DNA of 64,000 nt from Saprospiraceae bacterium (GTDB lineage: Bacteria; Bacteroidota; Bacteroidia; Chitinophagales; Saprospiraceae): contig JANWVR010000062.1 of the NCBI GenBank assembly GCA_025056735.1, positions 1 through 64,000 on the forward strand. Reading direction: 5' to 3'. The notes under the pieces are model-generated. The model was given only the letters and a program-made list of their open reading frames with translations, did no database searches and was not told the DNA's origin. Position numbers and translations under genes: made by a program. Numbering within the stretch: position 1 is the stretch's first letter; every line of letters begins with the position of its first letter. Shown one piece after another: positions 38,658 through 48,852 of the stretch.

Positions 38658-39347
38658 TTAGCCGACGAAAGGTTGGATGTAAAGTTGGCGAGTATCGGCC
38701 TGGAAGGCCAGGAGATGGCCGTAGCCTTCGGCGCTATGCGTGGGTGCATAAACGCAGCCATTGTCTAAGTTGAGGTATTGCTGTTGTGTTAAACTTTGGA
38801 GCTGATGCTCAATGGTCTGCAAAGGCATGGGCGTATGTCCGTGCAGGAGGATGCGGTTGCCCAGCCACTCGTAGTTGATGTGGTCGTACCACCGGCGTAT
38901 CCATACGATGGAGATTTCATCGGTCAGCGGATCACTGCGGTGGAAGTTCAGGCCGGCATGGACGCAGAGGTAGCCCTCTGTTTCGTACCACAGCGGCATG
39001 GCTCGGAAAAAGTCTAAGTACTTTTCTGGAAGGTCAGCCGGGGCGCTGACACCGAAGCTTTCTAAGGTTTTCTGGCCGCCGTTGAGGTTGAGCCAGTGTT
39101 CTTTGCTGTAGGGGTCATCGAGGGCGTCTAAGAGCATTTGCTCGTGGTTTCCGCGCAGGCAAACGACCTCGATGCCGGAGGCCTGCAATTGCCATACCGT
39201 GTCCACGACGCCTTTGCTGTCGGGGCCGCGGTCAATGAGGTCGCCCAGAAAGACGACCTTGTCGCCGGCTTTGGGTTGCAGGCGTTTCAGCAGGGTCGCC
39301 AGCGTTTGGTTGCATCCATGAACGTCGCCGATAAAGTACGTGGGCAT
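38658..39347 (-). CDS. serine/threonine protein phosphatase / calcineurin-like metallophosphoesterase
   Basis: YFIGDVHGCNQTL; VFLGDLIDRGPDSKGV; LRGNHEQML; HGHTPM. Confidence 0.92.
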   Translation of the reverse strand: MPTYFIGDVHGCNQTLATLLKRLQPKAGDKVVFLGDLIDRGPDSKGVVDTVWQLQASGIEVVCLRGNHEQMLLDALDDPYSKEHWLNLNGGQKTLESFGVSAPADLPEKYLDFFRAMPLWYETEGYLCVHAGLNFHRSDPLTDEISIVWIRRWYDHINYEWLGNRILLHGHTPMPLQTIEHQLQSLTQQQYLNLDNGCVYAPTHSAEGYGHLLAFQADTRQLYIQPFVG

Positions 39348-39353
39348 GGCTCG

Positions 39354-40430
39354 CTATTTGGGCTTCCGTTTGTCCAATCGCTCTAACGCCTCCTTAGGTT
39401 CCGGGTAGTTGGGCGACATCTTGCTGGCCTGGACGTAGTCGGCACGGGCGGCTTCGGGGTTGCCCATCAGTTCGCTTGTCAGGCCGCGGTAGTAGTAGGC
39501 CATCACAAAGAGCGGGTCGGTTTTCACAGCGAGGTTGAAGTGGTCGTAGGCCTTGCTCATGGAGTCCAACTCTAAGTAAATCATGCCCATATCGAAGTAG
39601 GCATTGGAGTAGTCGGGGTTGCGCCGCACGATGTCCCGGTAGATGGCGAAAGCCTGGTCGAATTCGCCGCGCATTTTATGAAAAACGGCTTTGAACTCGC
39701 GGGCTTCCAAGTTTGTAGAGTCCACGCGGAGGACGTTGTCGAAGCACTGCAGGGCCGTTGCGTTGTTCTGGTTCAAATAGATGCGGCCCATAAACATCCA
39801 GGCTTCGGTGTTTTCAGCGTCGTACTGGACGGCTTTTTTGAAGGAGGCGAGGGCTTTTGTCGTGTCGCCCATGTCTAAGGCCACGCGCCCAGCCATGAAG
39901 AAGGCTTCGGGATGGCGCGGGTCTATGCGGAAGATGCGGTCGAGTGTGGCCAAGGCGTCGCCATGCTGGCGCACGATAAGTTGGAACTCGCTCAGTTTGA
40001 GCAGCGTAGGAATGCGCTCTGGGAAGCGTTGCGCGGCCAGCGTGAGCACTTCAATGGCGCGCTTAGAGTCATTCGGGCGTGCATAATCAATCAGTACATC
40101 GGCCAGCAGGTGATAGTACTGCGGCTTCATCGAGTCTATGCTCATAGCGGTTTGGAGGTCGGCCAGTGCTTCGTCGAAGCCATCCAGCTGGTAATACGTC
40201 TCCGCCCGCAGATAGTAGAGTGAGTCGTTCTTCGGCTCTTGTTCAATAAGCCGAGACAGGCGCGCTATCTCCGGGTCAGTTGCTAAGTGTAAATAGGCTT
40301 CCGGCACTTTCTTGCTCTCGCGCTTGCAGGCGGCTAACGACAGCACCGCACAGAGCAAGGCCCAGAAGCCTGCTGCTGGCCACAGTCTCAGGGCACTCAG
40401 GTATCGCATTTCTATCTTCAATTTGTCCAT
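39354..40430 (-). CDS. TPR-repeat lipoprotein
   Basis: Lipobox VLSLAACK; repeated TPR motifs (DAENTEAWMFMGRIYLNQNNATAL etc.). Confidence 0.82.
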   Translation of the reverse strand: MDKLKIEMRYLSALRLWPAAGFWALLCAVLSLAACKRESKKVPEAYLHLATDPEIARLSRLIEQEPKNDSLYYLRAETYYQLDGFDEALADLQTAMSIDSMKPQYYHLLADVLIDYARPNDSKRAIEVLTLAAQRFPERIPTLLKLSEFQLIVRQHGDALATLDRIFRIDPRHPEAFFMAGRVALDMGDTTKALASFKKAVQYDAENTEAWMFMGRIYLNQNNATALQCFDNVLRVDSTNLEAREFKAVFHKMRGEFDQAFAIYRDIVRRNPDYSNAYFDMGMIYLELDSMSKAYDHFNLAVKTDPLFVMAYYYRGLTSELMGNPEAARADYVQASKMSPNYPEPKEALERLDKRKPK

Positions 40431-40473
40431 TAGATAAAGAAACTCCCGCCTTCGCGGTCAAAAACCCTCCCGG

Positions 40474-40481
40474 CAAAGGTA
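40474..40481 (-). promoter_or_regulatory. Bacteroidetes -7 promoter element TACCTTTG
   Basis: CAAAGGTA on + strand in the divergent intergenic region. Confidence 0.55.
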
Positions 40482-40528
40482 AACAACAAACGCTCTGCGC
40501 CGTTTTTACCGCTGTTTTAAGCCGAAAC

Positions 40529-41287
40529 ATGGAACTCTATTACCGCGAATTTGGGCGTGGCACCCCGGTTGTCATCTTGCACGGCCTGTTTGGCTTTTCC
40601 GACAACTGGCAAACGCTGGCTAAAGCCCTTTCTGAAAACCACCTTGTCATCACTCCCGACCTGCGCAACCACGGTCGTTCGCCGCACGCGCCAACGCACT
40701 CGTACCCGGAAATGGCCGAAGACCTGCGCGCGTTCTTAGACCGCCACGGCATCTACGCCACCTCCCTCATAGGCCATTCGATGGGCGGCAAAGTAGCCAT
40801 GCAATTTGCCTTAGAGCACCCCGACCGCGTCGAACGCTTAGTGGTGGTGGACATCGCTCCGGGTGCTGCCGAGGGCAACCACGAGTCCATCTTCGAAGCA
40901 CTTTTTTCCCTGAATATCAACGAACTGAAAACCCGAGAAGAGGCTGACGCAATTCTACAACAGTACATTCCGGAAGCCAGTGTGCGGCAGTTTTTGCTCA
41001 AGAACCTGACGCGCCACCCCGACGGCTCGTTTGCCTGGAAGATGAACCTGCCCGTGCTTTGGGCACACTACGCCGACATTTTGGCGCCAGTGGAGGGCGA
41101 GCCGTTTGACAAACCCGTACTTTTTGTGCGCGGCAGCCGCTCAAAGTACATCGAGGACAGCGATCTGCCGCTGATTCGCGCGCTGTTTCCGCAGGCGCGG
41201 GTGGAGACTATCGAAGGCGCCGGGCATTGGGTGCATGCCGATAAGCCTCAGGAATTGCTGGCGCTTTTGCGCGCGTTTCTGTCTTAA
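40529..41287 (+). CDS. alpha/beta-fold hydrolase (YbfF-like)
   Basis: VVILHGLFGFSDNWQTLAKAL; DLRNHGRSPH; LIGHSMGGKVAMQFAL; GAGHWVHADKP. Confidence 0.92.
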   Translation: MELYYREFGRGTPVVILHGLFGFSDNWQTLAKALSENHLVITPDLRNHGRSPHAPTHSYPEMAEDLRAFLDRHGIYATSLIGHSMGGKVAMQFALEHPDRVERLVVVDIAPGAAEGNHESIFEALFSLNINELKTREEADAILQQYIPEASVRQFLLKNLTRHPDGSFAWKMNLPVLWAHYADILAPVEGEPFDKPVLFVRGSRSKYIEDSDLPLIRALFPQARVETIEGAGHWVHADKPQELLALLRAFLS

Positions 41288-41344
41288 ACCAACCCAGGCG
41301 TTCGGGTTTTCTACGCGATAGCGTTTCAGACGGTTGCCTACTGC

Positions 41345-42838
41345 TCAATCCGCTTTTTCGTGCAGATAGCTGTTGCCCTTAGGCCGTATTTCAGCTTTGT
41401 CGCCTTCGATGGAGATCGTCAAGTCCGACATTTCCCGGGCATTAGCTTCAGGCACCTCGTCGAGTTTGATGCCCTGGCGTAGGTAGGCGGGCTGGTTTTC
41501 CAACTCGATGATGGTTTGCGGCGAGTTGAGCTTGATAGGATTGACCTGGCGATTTTGCGCCTCTTGTCGGCGGCGTTGCGCTTCGATAAGGCGCTGGTGG
41601 CGTTCTTCGGGCGTCGGTTCGGGGGCGGGGACACAGTCTGGCTTCACAAAGGGCTCGTCCGATTTGGGCCGAGCGCTGTCCACGGTAGCGCGCACGCTGT
41701 CGAAATCGAACTCGATGGTGGGCGCCTTTTTCGACTCAGTCGGCTCCTCTTCCACCTGGCCGGTGATGGTGGCCAACGAAGGTTTGGGCGCGTCTTCGTC
41801 TAAGTGCAGCATTTGTTTGATCCCATTAGACGCCGGCGTTTGCAGGCGCGCAGCAGCAGCAGGCACCTGCGGCGTCTTGCGCGAGGCCTCGAAGCCAGTG
41901 GCAATAATGGTTACGCTGATCTTTTCGCCCAGACGCTCGTCGAAGCAGTTGCCCCAGATAAGGTTGGCGTTTTCGCCGGCCTCTTGCTGGATGAACTCGG
42001 TGATCTCGAAAATTTCATCCATAGTGGCCTCTTTTGTGCCAGAGGTAATGTTGACCAAAATGTTTTTTGCGCCGAAGATGTTGTTGTCTTCGAGCAGGGG
42101 CGAGTTGAGGGCTTCGTCCACGGCGCGGCGCGCGCGGCCTTCGCCTTCAACGGCGGCGGTGCCCATGACGGCCACGCCGGAACCGCGCATGACGGTGTTG
42201 ACATCCTCGAAGTCTACGTTGACATAACCAGGCACAGTAATGATTTCAGCAATGCCTTTAGCAGCCGTGCACAGGATGCTGTCGGCCTGCGCAAAGGCCG
42301 ATGAGACGCTCATATTGCCGTAAATCAGGCGCAATTTGTCGTTGCTGATGACCACTAAGCAGTCCACGTTTTTGCGCAATTCCTCCAAGCCCTCGTAGCC
42401 GTTGTTGACGCGAGTGCGCCCTTCAAAGGAGAACGGCAGAGTAACAATGCCCACGGTGAGGATGCCCATTTCCTGGGCCGTCTTGGCGATGATGGGCGCT
42501 GCGCCGGTGCCTGTGCCGCCGCCCATTCCGGCGGTAATGAAGACCATCTTGGCGCCATTGTCTAAGAAGCGCTTGATTTCTTCGATGCTTTCCATGCAGG
42601 CGCGCTTGCCAATTTCGGGCTTGCTGCCCGCTCCCCGGCCTTCGGTGAGGCTAGCGCCCAAAGGGATTTTCACCGGTACAGGGCTGAGACTCATGGCTTG
42701 TGCGTCGGTGTTGCAAATGGCGTAGTCCACGCCGATGATGCCCTGTTTGTACATGTACGTGACGGCATTCGAGCCACCGCCGCCCACGCCAATGATTTTT
42801 ATGATAGAAGGCTCTTCTTTTCTTAAATCAAACAACAT
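41345..42838 (-). CDS. ftsZ: cell division protein FtsZ
   Basis: GVGGGGSNAVTYMY; MGGGTGTGAAPIIAKTAQEMGILTVGIVTLPFSFEG. Confidence 0.98.
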   Translation of the reverse strand: MLFDLRKEEPSIIKIIGVGGGGSNAVTYMYKQGIIGVDYAICNTDAQAMSLSPVPVKIPLGASLTEGRGAGSKPEIGKRACMESIEEIKRFLDNGAKMVFITAGMGGGTGTGAAPIIAKTAQEMGILTVGIVTLPFSFEGRTRVNNGYEGLEELRKNVDCLVVISNDKLRLIYGNMSVSSAFAQADSILCTAAKGIAEIITVPGYVNVDFEDVNTVMRGSGVAVMGTAAVEGEGRARRAVDEALNSPLLEDNNIFGAKNILVNITSGTKEATMDEIFEITEFIQQEAGENANLIWGNCFDERLGEKISVTIIATGFEASRKTPQVPAAAARLQTPASNGIKQMLHLDEDAPKPSLATITGQVEEEPTESKKAPTIEFDFDSVRATVDSARPKSDEPFVKPDCVPAPEPTPEERHQRLIEAQRRRQEAQNRQVNPIKLNSPQTIIELENQPAYLRQGIKLDEVPEANAREMSDLTISIEGDKAEIRPKGNSYLHEKAD

Positions 42839-42897
42839 GGCGTTGAAAAATTTAAAAGGTGAACAAACAACACCGCTTCGGAGACCGGAGCAGAGTT

Positions 42898-44220
42898 TTA
42901 CTTTTTAAAATCAATATCAGGTTCGGCTTCGAACCACTCTTTCGTTTTGCGCAGGACGTTGTCCAACCAGCTGGACGACTTCTCCTCCGAGACGTTGGAC
43001 GGCCCTTTGGGCCCGGAGGCAGTCTGCGTTTCAGCGAGTCTTTCCTGACGGCGGATGTCGTCTAATCCTCTGATCATCAAGCCTATACCCGTGCTAAAAA
43101 TGGGGCTATTGACGCTTTCGCGATAGCCATGGGCTAAGTGCTCGACAGGCAGGCCGATGCGGCAGCTCATGCCGGTGTGCAGTTCGGCCAACTTGTCAAC
43201 GTGCTGCAGCAGCGCTCCACCTCCAGTGAGCACGATGCCGCCGATGAGTTTGCGGTCGTAGCCGCTGCGGCGGATTTCCCACAGGACATAGTCGAAGATC
43301 TCCTCCATGCGCGCCTGGATGATGCGCGCCAGGTTCTTCTCACTGATTTCCTTGGGTTCGCGCCCGCGCAGCCCCGGAATGGTGATGATGCGGTTGTCGT
43401 ACACCTCCGAAGCCAGCGCCGAACCGAAGCGCACTTTGAGCTTTTCGGCCTGCGGTTGCAACACCGTGCATCCTTCCTTGACGTCGGCAGTAACGACGTT
43501 ACCGCCAAAAGGAATGACGGCGGTGTGCCGGATGATGTTTTCATGAAACACGGTGATGTCGGTCGTGCCGCCGCCAATGTCCACCAAGGCGACTCCGGCC
43601 TGGCGCTCTTCTTCGTAGAGCACAGCTTCGGCGCTGGCAATGGGTTCCAGCGTCAGGTCGGCCACCTTCAGCCCCGCCTTCTCGATACAGCGGTATAGGT
43701 TGTTGATGGCCGTCATCTGGCCGGTGATGATGTGGAAATTGGCCTCCAGCCGCACGCCGCACATGCCGATGGGGTCGCTGATGCCCTGCTCGTTGTCCAC
43801 CGTGAATTCCTGCGGGAACACGTGAATGATCTTGTCGCCCGGCGGCAAGACGAGTTTGAACATGTCGTTGACCAACCGGTCAATATCGCGACGCGAAATC
43901 TCGGTATGGTCGTTTTCGCGCGTCAGTATGCCGCGATGCTGCAGGCTTTTGATGTGCTGACCAGCAATGCCAACATAGACGGTGTGAAATTTCATACCGG
44001 CCTGCCGCTCGCAGATGTCCACCGCTTCGCGGATGGCATTGACGGTTTTTTCAATGTTGCTAACAACACCGCGCAAAACGCCGGTGCTTTCGACTTTTCC
44101 TACGCCCAGGATTTCGAGCTTTCCATGTGCGTCCCGACGCCCGGCCAGACAGCACACTTTGGTGGTGCCAATGTCGAGGGCTACGACCACATCGTGGGTT
44201 TGTGGCGCTAATTCGGTCAT
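42898..44220 (-). CDS. ftsA: cell division protein FtsA
   Basis: VVALDIGTTKVCCLAG; GVALVDIGGGTTDITVFHE; GGIVLTGGGALLQHV. Confidence 0.97.
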   Translation of the reverse strand: MTELAPQTHDVVVALDIGTTKVCCLAGRRDAHGKLEILGVGKVESTGVLRGVVSNIEKTVNAIREAVDICERQAGMKFHTVYVGIAGQHIKSLQHRGILTRENDHTEISRRDIDRLVNDMFKLVLPPGDKIIHVFPQEFTVDNEQGISDPIGMCGVRLEANFHIITGQMTAINNLYRCIEKAGLKVADLTLEPIASAEAVLYEEERQAGVALVDIGGGTTDITVFHENIIRHTAVIPFGGNVVTADVKEGCTVLQPQAEKLKVRFGSALASEVYDNRIITIPGLRGREPKEISEKNLARIIQARMEEIFDYVLWEIRRSGYDRKLIGGIVLTGGGALLQHVDKLAELHTGMSCRIGLPVEHLAHGYRESVNSPIFSTGIGLMIRGLDDIRRQERLAETQTASGPKGPSNVSEEKSSSWLDNVLRKTKEWFEAEPDIDFKK

Positions 44221-44295
44221 GGTGTGCAAAGGTTACGTGAGAGAATAAGGTTCCTGCCATTATAGTCCTTTGCACCCTTCCTGTATTCCCGAGCA

Positions 44296-44303
44296 CAAAG
44301 GTA
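44296..44303 (-). promoter_or_regulatory. Bacteroidetes -7 promoter element TACCTTTG upstream of ftsA
   Basis: CAAAGGTA on + strand in the ~146-nt AT-rich gap between ftsQ and ftsA. Confidence 0.6.
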
Positions 44304-44365
44304 CTGTTTTGTTATTGTTGAAAAACATTTTTTTATAAAAAACTTCATAGAAGCCTGTTTTTGTC

Positions 44366-45160
44366 TTACTGCCGACAGACCACCTGGCCGCCGTATTTGA
44401 GTGAAATTGTCTGGTACTTGCGCCAGCCCGCATAGGGCATGCCTTCTTGATAGAAAATTTTCAGGCGCTTCAATTTATCTTCTATATTTCGCAAACTGCC
44501 CAGCACAATTTTCTGGTCGCCAATAAGCGGAATGAGCATGAACTCTCCCGCCTGATTGAGGTGTATTTGCTGGATAAACACTGACCATACTGGGTCGCTT
44601 TGCAACAGAAGCGCCAGTTGAAAGGCGTCTTTTAGCGTGTTTTTCTTTTTGGTTAAAAAGTCTGGTGCGTATGGCGCTATGTTGCCCGTTGCCACCAGCA
44701 CGCGCGGCGTGTGGAGCGATGAAAACGGCATCATAGCGCCGGTTTTGTCTAAATAATAATTACCGCCATTATTATCCAATATGCGCAACAATGGTTCGCG
44801 CTGTTGCACGCGAATGTGCAACTCGTTGTCCTGCGAAACATAAGCATCCGCATCCGCCACAAACGGATCCTCCTCTACAACCGTCTCAACGCGGTGCAAA
44901 TCCAGCCCGCCCACCTCGGTGCTGCGCAGGGTATTGCCAAAAGCCAACACCAATCGCTGGCGTACTTCGCGTTCGCTCAGCAAGCTCGCTCCACTTTCTA
45001 AAGGACGGATGTCAACCTGTATTTCTGAAATAAAATCGCGCTGCCGACGCGATACTGACGACAACAGGATGAGCACTACAATCAACAGAAAAAGCCACAG
45101 CGCAATGCGCTCATATCGGATAGGCGGCAAGCGATAATTGAGTAAATCAGAGAGACGCAT
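44366..45160 (-). CDS. ftsQ: cell division protein FtsQ-like (POTRA)
   Basis: Single TM, position between murC and ftsA, FtsQ-like YLDKTGAMMPF and FQLALLLQSDPVWSVFIQQI. Confidence 0.85.
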   Translation of the reverse strand: MRLSDLLNYRLPPIRYERIALWLFLLIVVLILLSSVSRRQRDFISEIQVDIRPLESGASLLSEREVRQRLVLAFGNTLRSTEVGGLDLHRVETVVEEDPFVADADAYVSQDNELHIRVQQREPLLRILDNNGGNYYLDKTGAMMPFSSLHTPRVLVATGNIAPYAPDFLTKKKNTLKDAFQLALLLQSDPVWSVFIQQIHLNQAGEFMLIPLIGDQKIVLGSLRNIEDKLKRLKIFYQEGMPYAGWRKYQTISLKYGGQVVCRQ

Positions 45161-45173
45161 GGCGAGGTTATTT

Positions 45174-46541
45174 TTATGGGTTTAATTGTTGAGCAATAGG
45201 TTTCACTAAGGCGTCAATATCGCCTGCGCCCATCGTGAGTAGCACTTCGGGCCGACGGTCTGCCAAGCAGCGCAACAGGCCTTCTTTGTCTGTCAGGCGT
45301 CTGTCGGCTAAGTTCATTTTATCAAAGATCAGTTCTGAGCTGACACCGGGTATTGGCTGTTCGCGAGCCGGGTAGATGGGCAACAGGTAGCAGGTATCCA
45401 ATTCGTCCAAAGCCTCGGCAAAGGCATCGGCAAAGTCGCGCGTTCTCGAATAGAGGTGGGGCTGAAAGACACCCGTGATTTTCTTGTCCGGGAAGAACAT
45501 GCGCGCGGCCTGCACGGTGGCGCGTATTTCCGCGGGGTGGTGTGCGTAGTCATCCACATAAACCAAGTCGGGTCGGCGCACGATGTACTCAAAGCGCCGC
45601 CGGACGCCTTGAAACTTCTCTAAAGCACTCATGTGCCGGATCATCCAGATGTCGGCCGTAGCAGCGGCCATCCAGGCGGCTAAAGCGTTTTCCACATTGT
45701 GGCGCCCGGGCAGGGGCATTTGCAAGCGATAGAGCTCGAACTGGTCGCGCGCATGGATATTGAAAACCATGTAGCCGTCCTGGACGTGCAAGTCGGAGGC
45801 CTGGCAGTTCCCTACGCCGATGCCGAAAGTGAAGGCGCGGCGTCCGCTTTGGCGCAGCTCCTCCGCCACGCCATCCAACGGGAGGCCGTACTTGTAGAAA
45901 AGCGTGCCGCCTCGTTTAATCTGCCGGGCAAACTGGAGGTATGCTTCCACCACGGCTTCGGGCGAGCCGTAGATGTCTAAATGGTCGGGGTCGAGTGAGT
46001 TAATGACGGCGATTTCCGGCTCCAGATGCAGGAATGAGCGGTCGTACTCGTCGGCCTCCACGACCACCCAATCGCTGTTGCCCAGCAGGAAGTTGGAATG
46101 GAAATTGACGGCGATGCCGCCCAAAAAGGCGGTGATGTCGTGCCCGGCGCTGTGCAATAGCCAGGCGACGAGCGACGAGGTGGTCGTCTTTCCGTGTGTG
46201 CCCGCAATGGCGATGCACCGTTTGCCGCGGCTGATAAGACCCAGCACTTCGGCCCGTTTCATCACCGGGTAGCCGCGTTGGCGCAGCCAGACCAATTCTG
46301 CGTGGTCGGTGGGCACGGCGGGCGTCCAGACGACTAAGTCCACCCGTTCCGGGATCTGGCAGACGTCCTCTTCGTAATGAATGCGCATTCCTTCGGCCGC
46401 CAGCGCGCGCGTCAGATCGGTCTCGGTGCGGTCGTATCCGTGCACCTCAGCGCCCAAATGGCGGAAATAGCGCGCTAAGGCCGACATGCCGATGCCGCCG
46501 ATGCCGATAAAATAGACCGTTCTGACGTCTGCCAATGTCAT
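45174..46541 (-). CDS. murC: UDP-N-acetylmuramate--L-alanine ligase
   Basis: VYFIGIGGIGMSALARYF; IAIAGTHGKTTTSSLVAWLL; start MTLADVRT. Confidence 0.96.
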   Translation of the reverse strand: MTLADVRTVYFIGIGGIGMSALARYFRHLGAEVHGYDRTETDLTRALAAEGMRIHYEEDVCQIPERVDLVVWTPAVPTDHAELVWLRQRGYPVMKRAEVLGLISRGKRCIAIAGTHGKTTTSSLVAWLLHSAGHDITAFLGGIAVNFHSNFLLGNSDWVVVEADEYDRSFLHLEPEIAVINSLDPDHLDIYGSPEAVVEAYLQFARQIKRGGTLFYKYGLPLDGVAEELRQSGRRAFTFGIGVGNCQASDLHVQDGYMVFNIHARDQFELYRLQMPLPGRHNVENALAAWMAAATADIWMIRHMSALEKFQGVRRRFEYIVRRPDLVYVDDYAHHPAEIRATVQAARMFFPDKKITGVFQPHLYSRTRDFADAFAEALDELDTCYLLPIYPAREQPIPGVSSELIFDKMNLADRRLTDKEGLLRCLADRRPEVLLTMGAGDIDALVKPIAQQLNP

Positions 46542-46554
46542 AGTTTGAGAGGGT

Positions 46555-47700
46555 TTAAGAGGTTTGAGCGTCGTGTTGGGTGTCGTTTTCGCACAGGCGC
46601 AACGCCTCTCGGGCGATGGCCTCGGCGGCGTCGGGGCGAGCGAAGGTTTGAATATTTTCGCGCAGGACGGCCTGGCGCTGCGGATCGTCAAGCAGGGCCA
46701 GCGCCTCATTCAGGAGGCGCCCAGCGGCCTGCGCATCGGGCACGAGCAGGGCTGCGTTGCGTTCTGCGAGCGCCTGAGCATTGCGCGTCTGGTGGTCTTC
46801 GGCCACATTGGGCGACGGCACGAGGATAGCTGGCTTGCCCACCACTGCTAACTCACTGATGGTCAGCGCACCCGCGCGAGCGATGACCACGTCGGCAGCG
46901 GCGTAGAGCAGGTCCATGCGCTCGATGAAGGGCCGCAATTGCACATTGGGCAGCCGGGCCGTCGCGCAGTCGCGGTAGTGCGTTTCGTAGTAGCGCCCGC
47001 ACTGCCACAGCACCTGCACATCCGGGCGTTGGGCCAACCGGTCGGCGCCCTGCGCCATGGCCTCGTTGAGCGTGCGCGCGCCTAAACTGCCGCCCACGAC
47101 AGCCAGCGTCTTGCGGCCTTCGGCCAGACCATAAAAGGCCAGCCCTTCAGCGCGCTTCGCCGCAGCACCGACCAGGTCAGCGCGCACCGGATTGCCGGTA
47201 AAGACCACGCGCCCAGCCGGGAAGTAGCGCTCCATGCCCTTGTAAGCCACGCAAACGCGTTGCGCCCGGCGCGCCAGCTGCCGGTTAGCAATGCCGGCAT
47301 ACGAGTTGGCCTCGTGAATGAGCGTAGGTACCCCCAAACGCTGGCTCACGCGCAGAGCCGCCCACGACGCATAGCCGCCCGTGCCAATGGCTACATCTGG
47401 CCGGAAATCGCGCACAATGCGCCGGGCCGCCCGCCAGCTGCGCCACAATTTGAAGGGCAGCGCCAGATTTTGCCGCAGGCTGCTCCACGAAAAACCGCGC
47501 TGCAAACCCGCTATGTCAATACCCACAATGCGATAACCCGCCTGCGGAATGCGCTCCATCTCCATGCGCCCATTGGCCCCCACGAACAAAAACTCCGCAT
47601 CCGGCCGCAAGCGCCGCAGCGCATCGGCAATAGCTACGGCCGGAAAGATGTGCCCTCCCGTACCGCCACCGCTCACCAGTATGCGAAGTTGTTGACTCAT
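46555..47700 (-). CDS. murG: undecaprenyldiphospho-muramoylpentapeptide beta-N-acetylglucosaminyltransferase
   Basis: ILVSGGGTGGHIFPAVAIADAL; VVGGSLGARTLNEAM; ARAGALTISELAVVGKPAILVPSPNVAEDHQTRNA. Confidence 0.97.
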   Translation of the reverse strand: MSQQLRILVSGGGTGGHIFPAVAIADALRRLRPDAEFLFVGANGRMEMERIPQAGYRIVGIDIAGLQRGFSWSSLRQNLALPFKLWRSWRAARRIVRDFRPDVAIGTGGYASWAALRVSQRLGVPTLIHEANSYAGIANRQLARRAQRVCVAYKGMERYFPAGRVVFTGNPVRADLVGAAAKRAEGLAFYGLAEGRKTLAVVGGSLGARTLNEAMAQGADRLAQRPDVQVLWQCGRYYETHYRDCATARLPNVQLRPFIERMDLLYAAADVVIARAGALTISELAVVGKPAILVPSPNVAEDHQTRNAQALAERNAALLVPDAQAAGRLLNEALALLDDPQRQAVLRENIQTFARPDAAEAIAREALRLCENDTQHDAQTS

Positions 47701-48845
47701 GACTTGACCACAGTATCTAATTTTTCAATGTAACGCGACACGCTCAGAATAATGCCCACCGATATAGCGCTGAATACCAGACTGGTACCGCCCTTCGAGA
47801 TAAACGGCAGCGTCAGACCCGTCGTCGGTACTAAATGCACCGACACCGCGATATTGGCCATGGCCTGAATAGTGATCATCAAGCTCAAGCCAATGGCCAG
47901 GAAAGCACCAAAAACCTTGGGACTTCGCGTAACAAGCACTACCGTCCGGAAAAACAGCAGCACGTACAGTCCTAACACAGCCAACCCGCCCAGCAGGCCG
48001 TACTCTTCGCAAATAATGGGAAAAATGAAGTCGTTCTGCGAATACGGCAGGTAATTGCGCGAAATCGAGTTGCCCGGCCCTACGCCCAACAAGCCCCCGC
48101 GCGCAATAGCAATTTTGGCCTGTTCCACCTGGTAGCCGCCATTTTCGTCGTGCAAAAAAGTGTTTACCCGGCTGACCCACGTCTCCACGCGCACCACCTC
48201 GGGCGCGTAACGACCAATAGCGATGAGCAACGCCAGCGTTACCACGCCCAACAGAATGAGCAACAGGATGTACTTGTAGTGCACCCGCCCAATAAACATC
48301 AGCACCAAACAGGTGAAAAATAAAATGGCCGCCGTCGAGAGGTTGGCCGGCGCTATCAGCCCACATACGAGAATGACCGGCACAATGATGGGCATGAAGG
48401 CCTCCTTGAACGACTTGATGTAGTCCTGCTTCTTCGTCAGCTGCCGCGCTACGTAAATGACAAGCGCTATTTTGGCCATATCCGAAGGCTGAAAGCCAAA
48501 AGGCAAAAAGGGCAATTCTACCCAGCGCGAAGCGTCGTTGACGCTTTTGCCATAGGCGAGTGCGTAAACAAGCAGTGGTGCCGATAGAGACAACATCCAG
48601 ATGCCCAGCTGTTGATAGCGCCGATAGTGGATGCGATGACATATATACACCAGCACCAGCGCCATGACTATGTGAAGAAAGTGGTTGATGAAGTACGAGG
48701 TTGTGCTATCGGTACGCCCCTGCCAGGTCAGCGCACCAGCCGTGGAATACACCGCCAGCAGGCCGGTGAAACTCAGCAAGAACACGACCATCCATATGGC
48801 GCGGTCGCCTTTTATCTGGGTAGCAAATCGTTGCACGAAAAACAT
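47697..48845 (-). CDS. ftsW: FtsW/RodA/SpoVE family glycosyltransferase
   Basis: Multi-TM, GGLLGVGPGNSISRNYLPYSQNDFIFPIICEEYGLLGG; 4-bp overlap with murG. Confidence 0.95.
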   Translation of the reverse strand: MFFVQRFATQIKGDRAIWMVVFLLSFTGLLAVYSTAGALTWQGRTDSTTSYFINHFLHIVMALVLVYICHRIHYRRYQQLGIWMLSLSAPLLVYALAYGKSVNDASRWVELPFLPFGFQPSDMAKIALVIYVARQLTKKQDYIKSFKEAFMPIIVPVILVCGLIAPANLSTAAILFFTCLVLMFIGRVHYKYILLLILLGVVTLALLIAIGRYAPEVVRVETWVSRVNTFLHDENGGYQVEQAKIAIARGGLLGVGPGNSISRNYLPYSQNDFIFPIICEEYGLLGGLAVLGLYVLLFFRTVVLVTRSPKVFGAFLAIGLSLMITIQAMANIAVSVHLVPTTGLTLPFISKGGTSLVFSAISVGIILSVSRYIEKLDTVVKS

Positions 48846-48852
48846 AAGGCGT

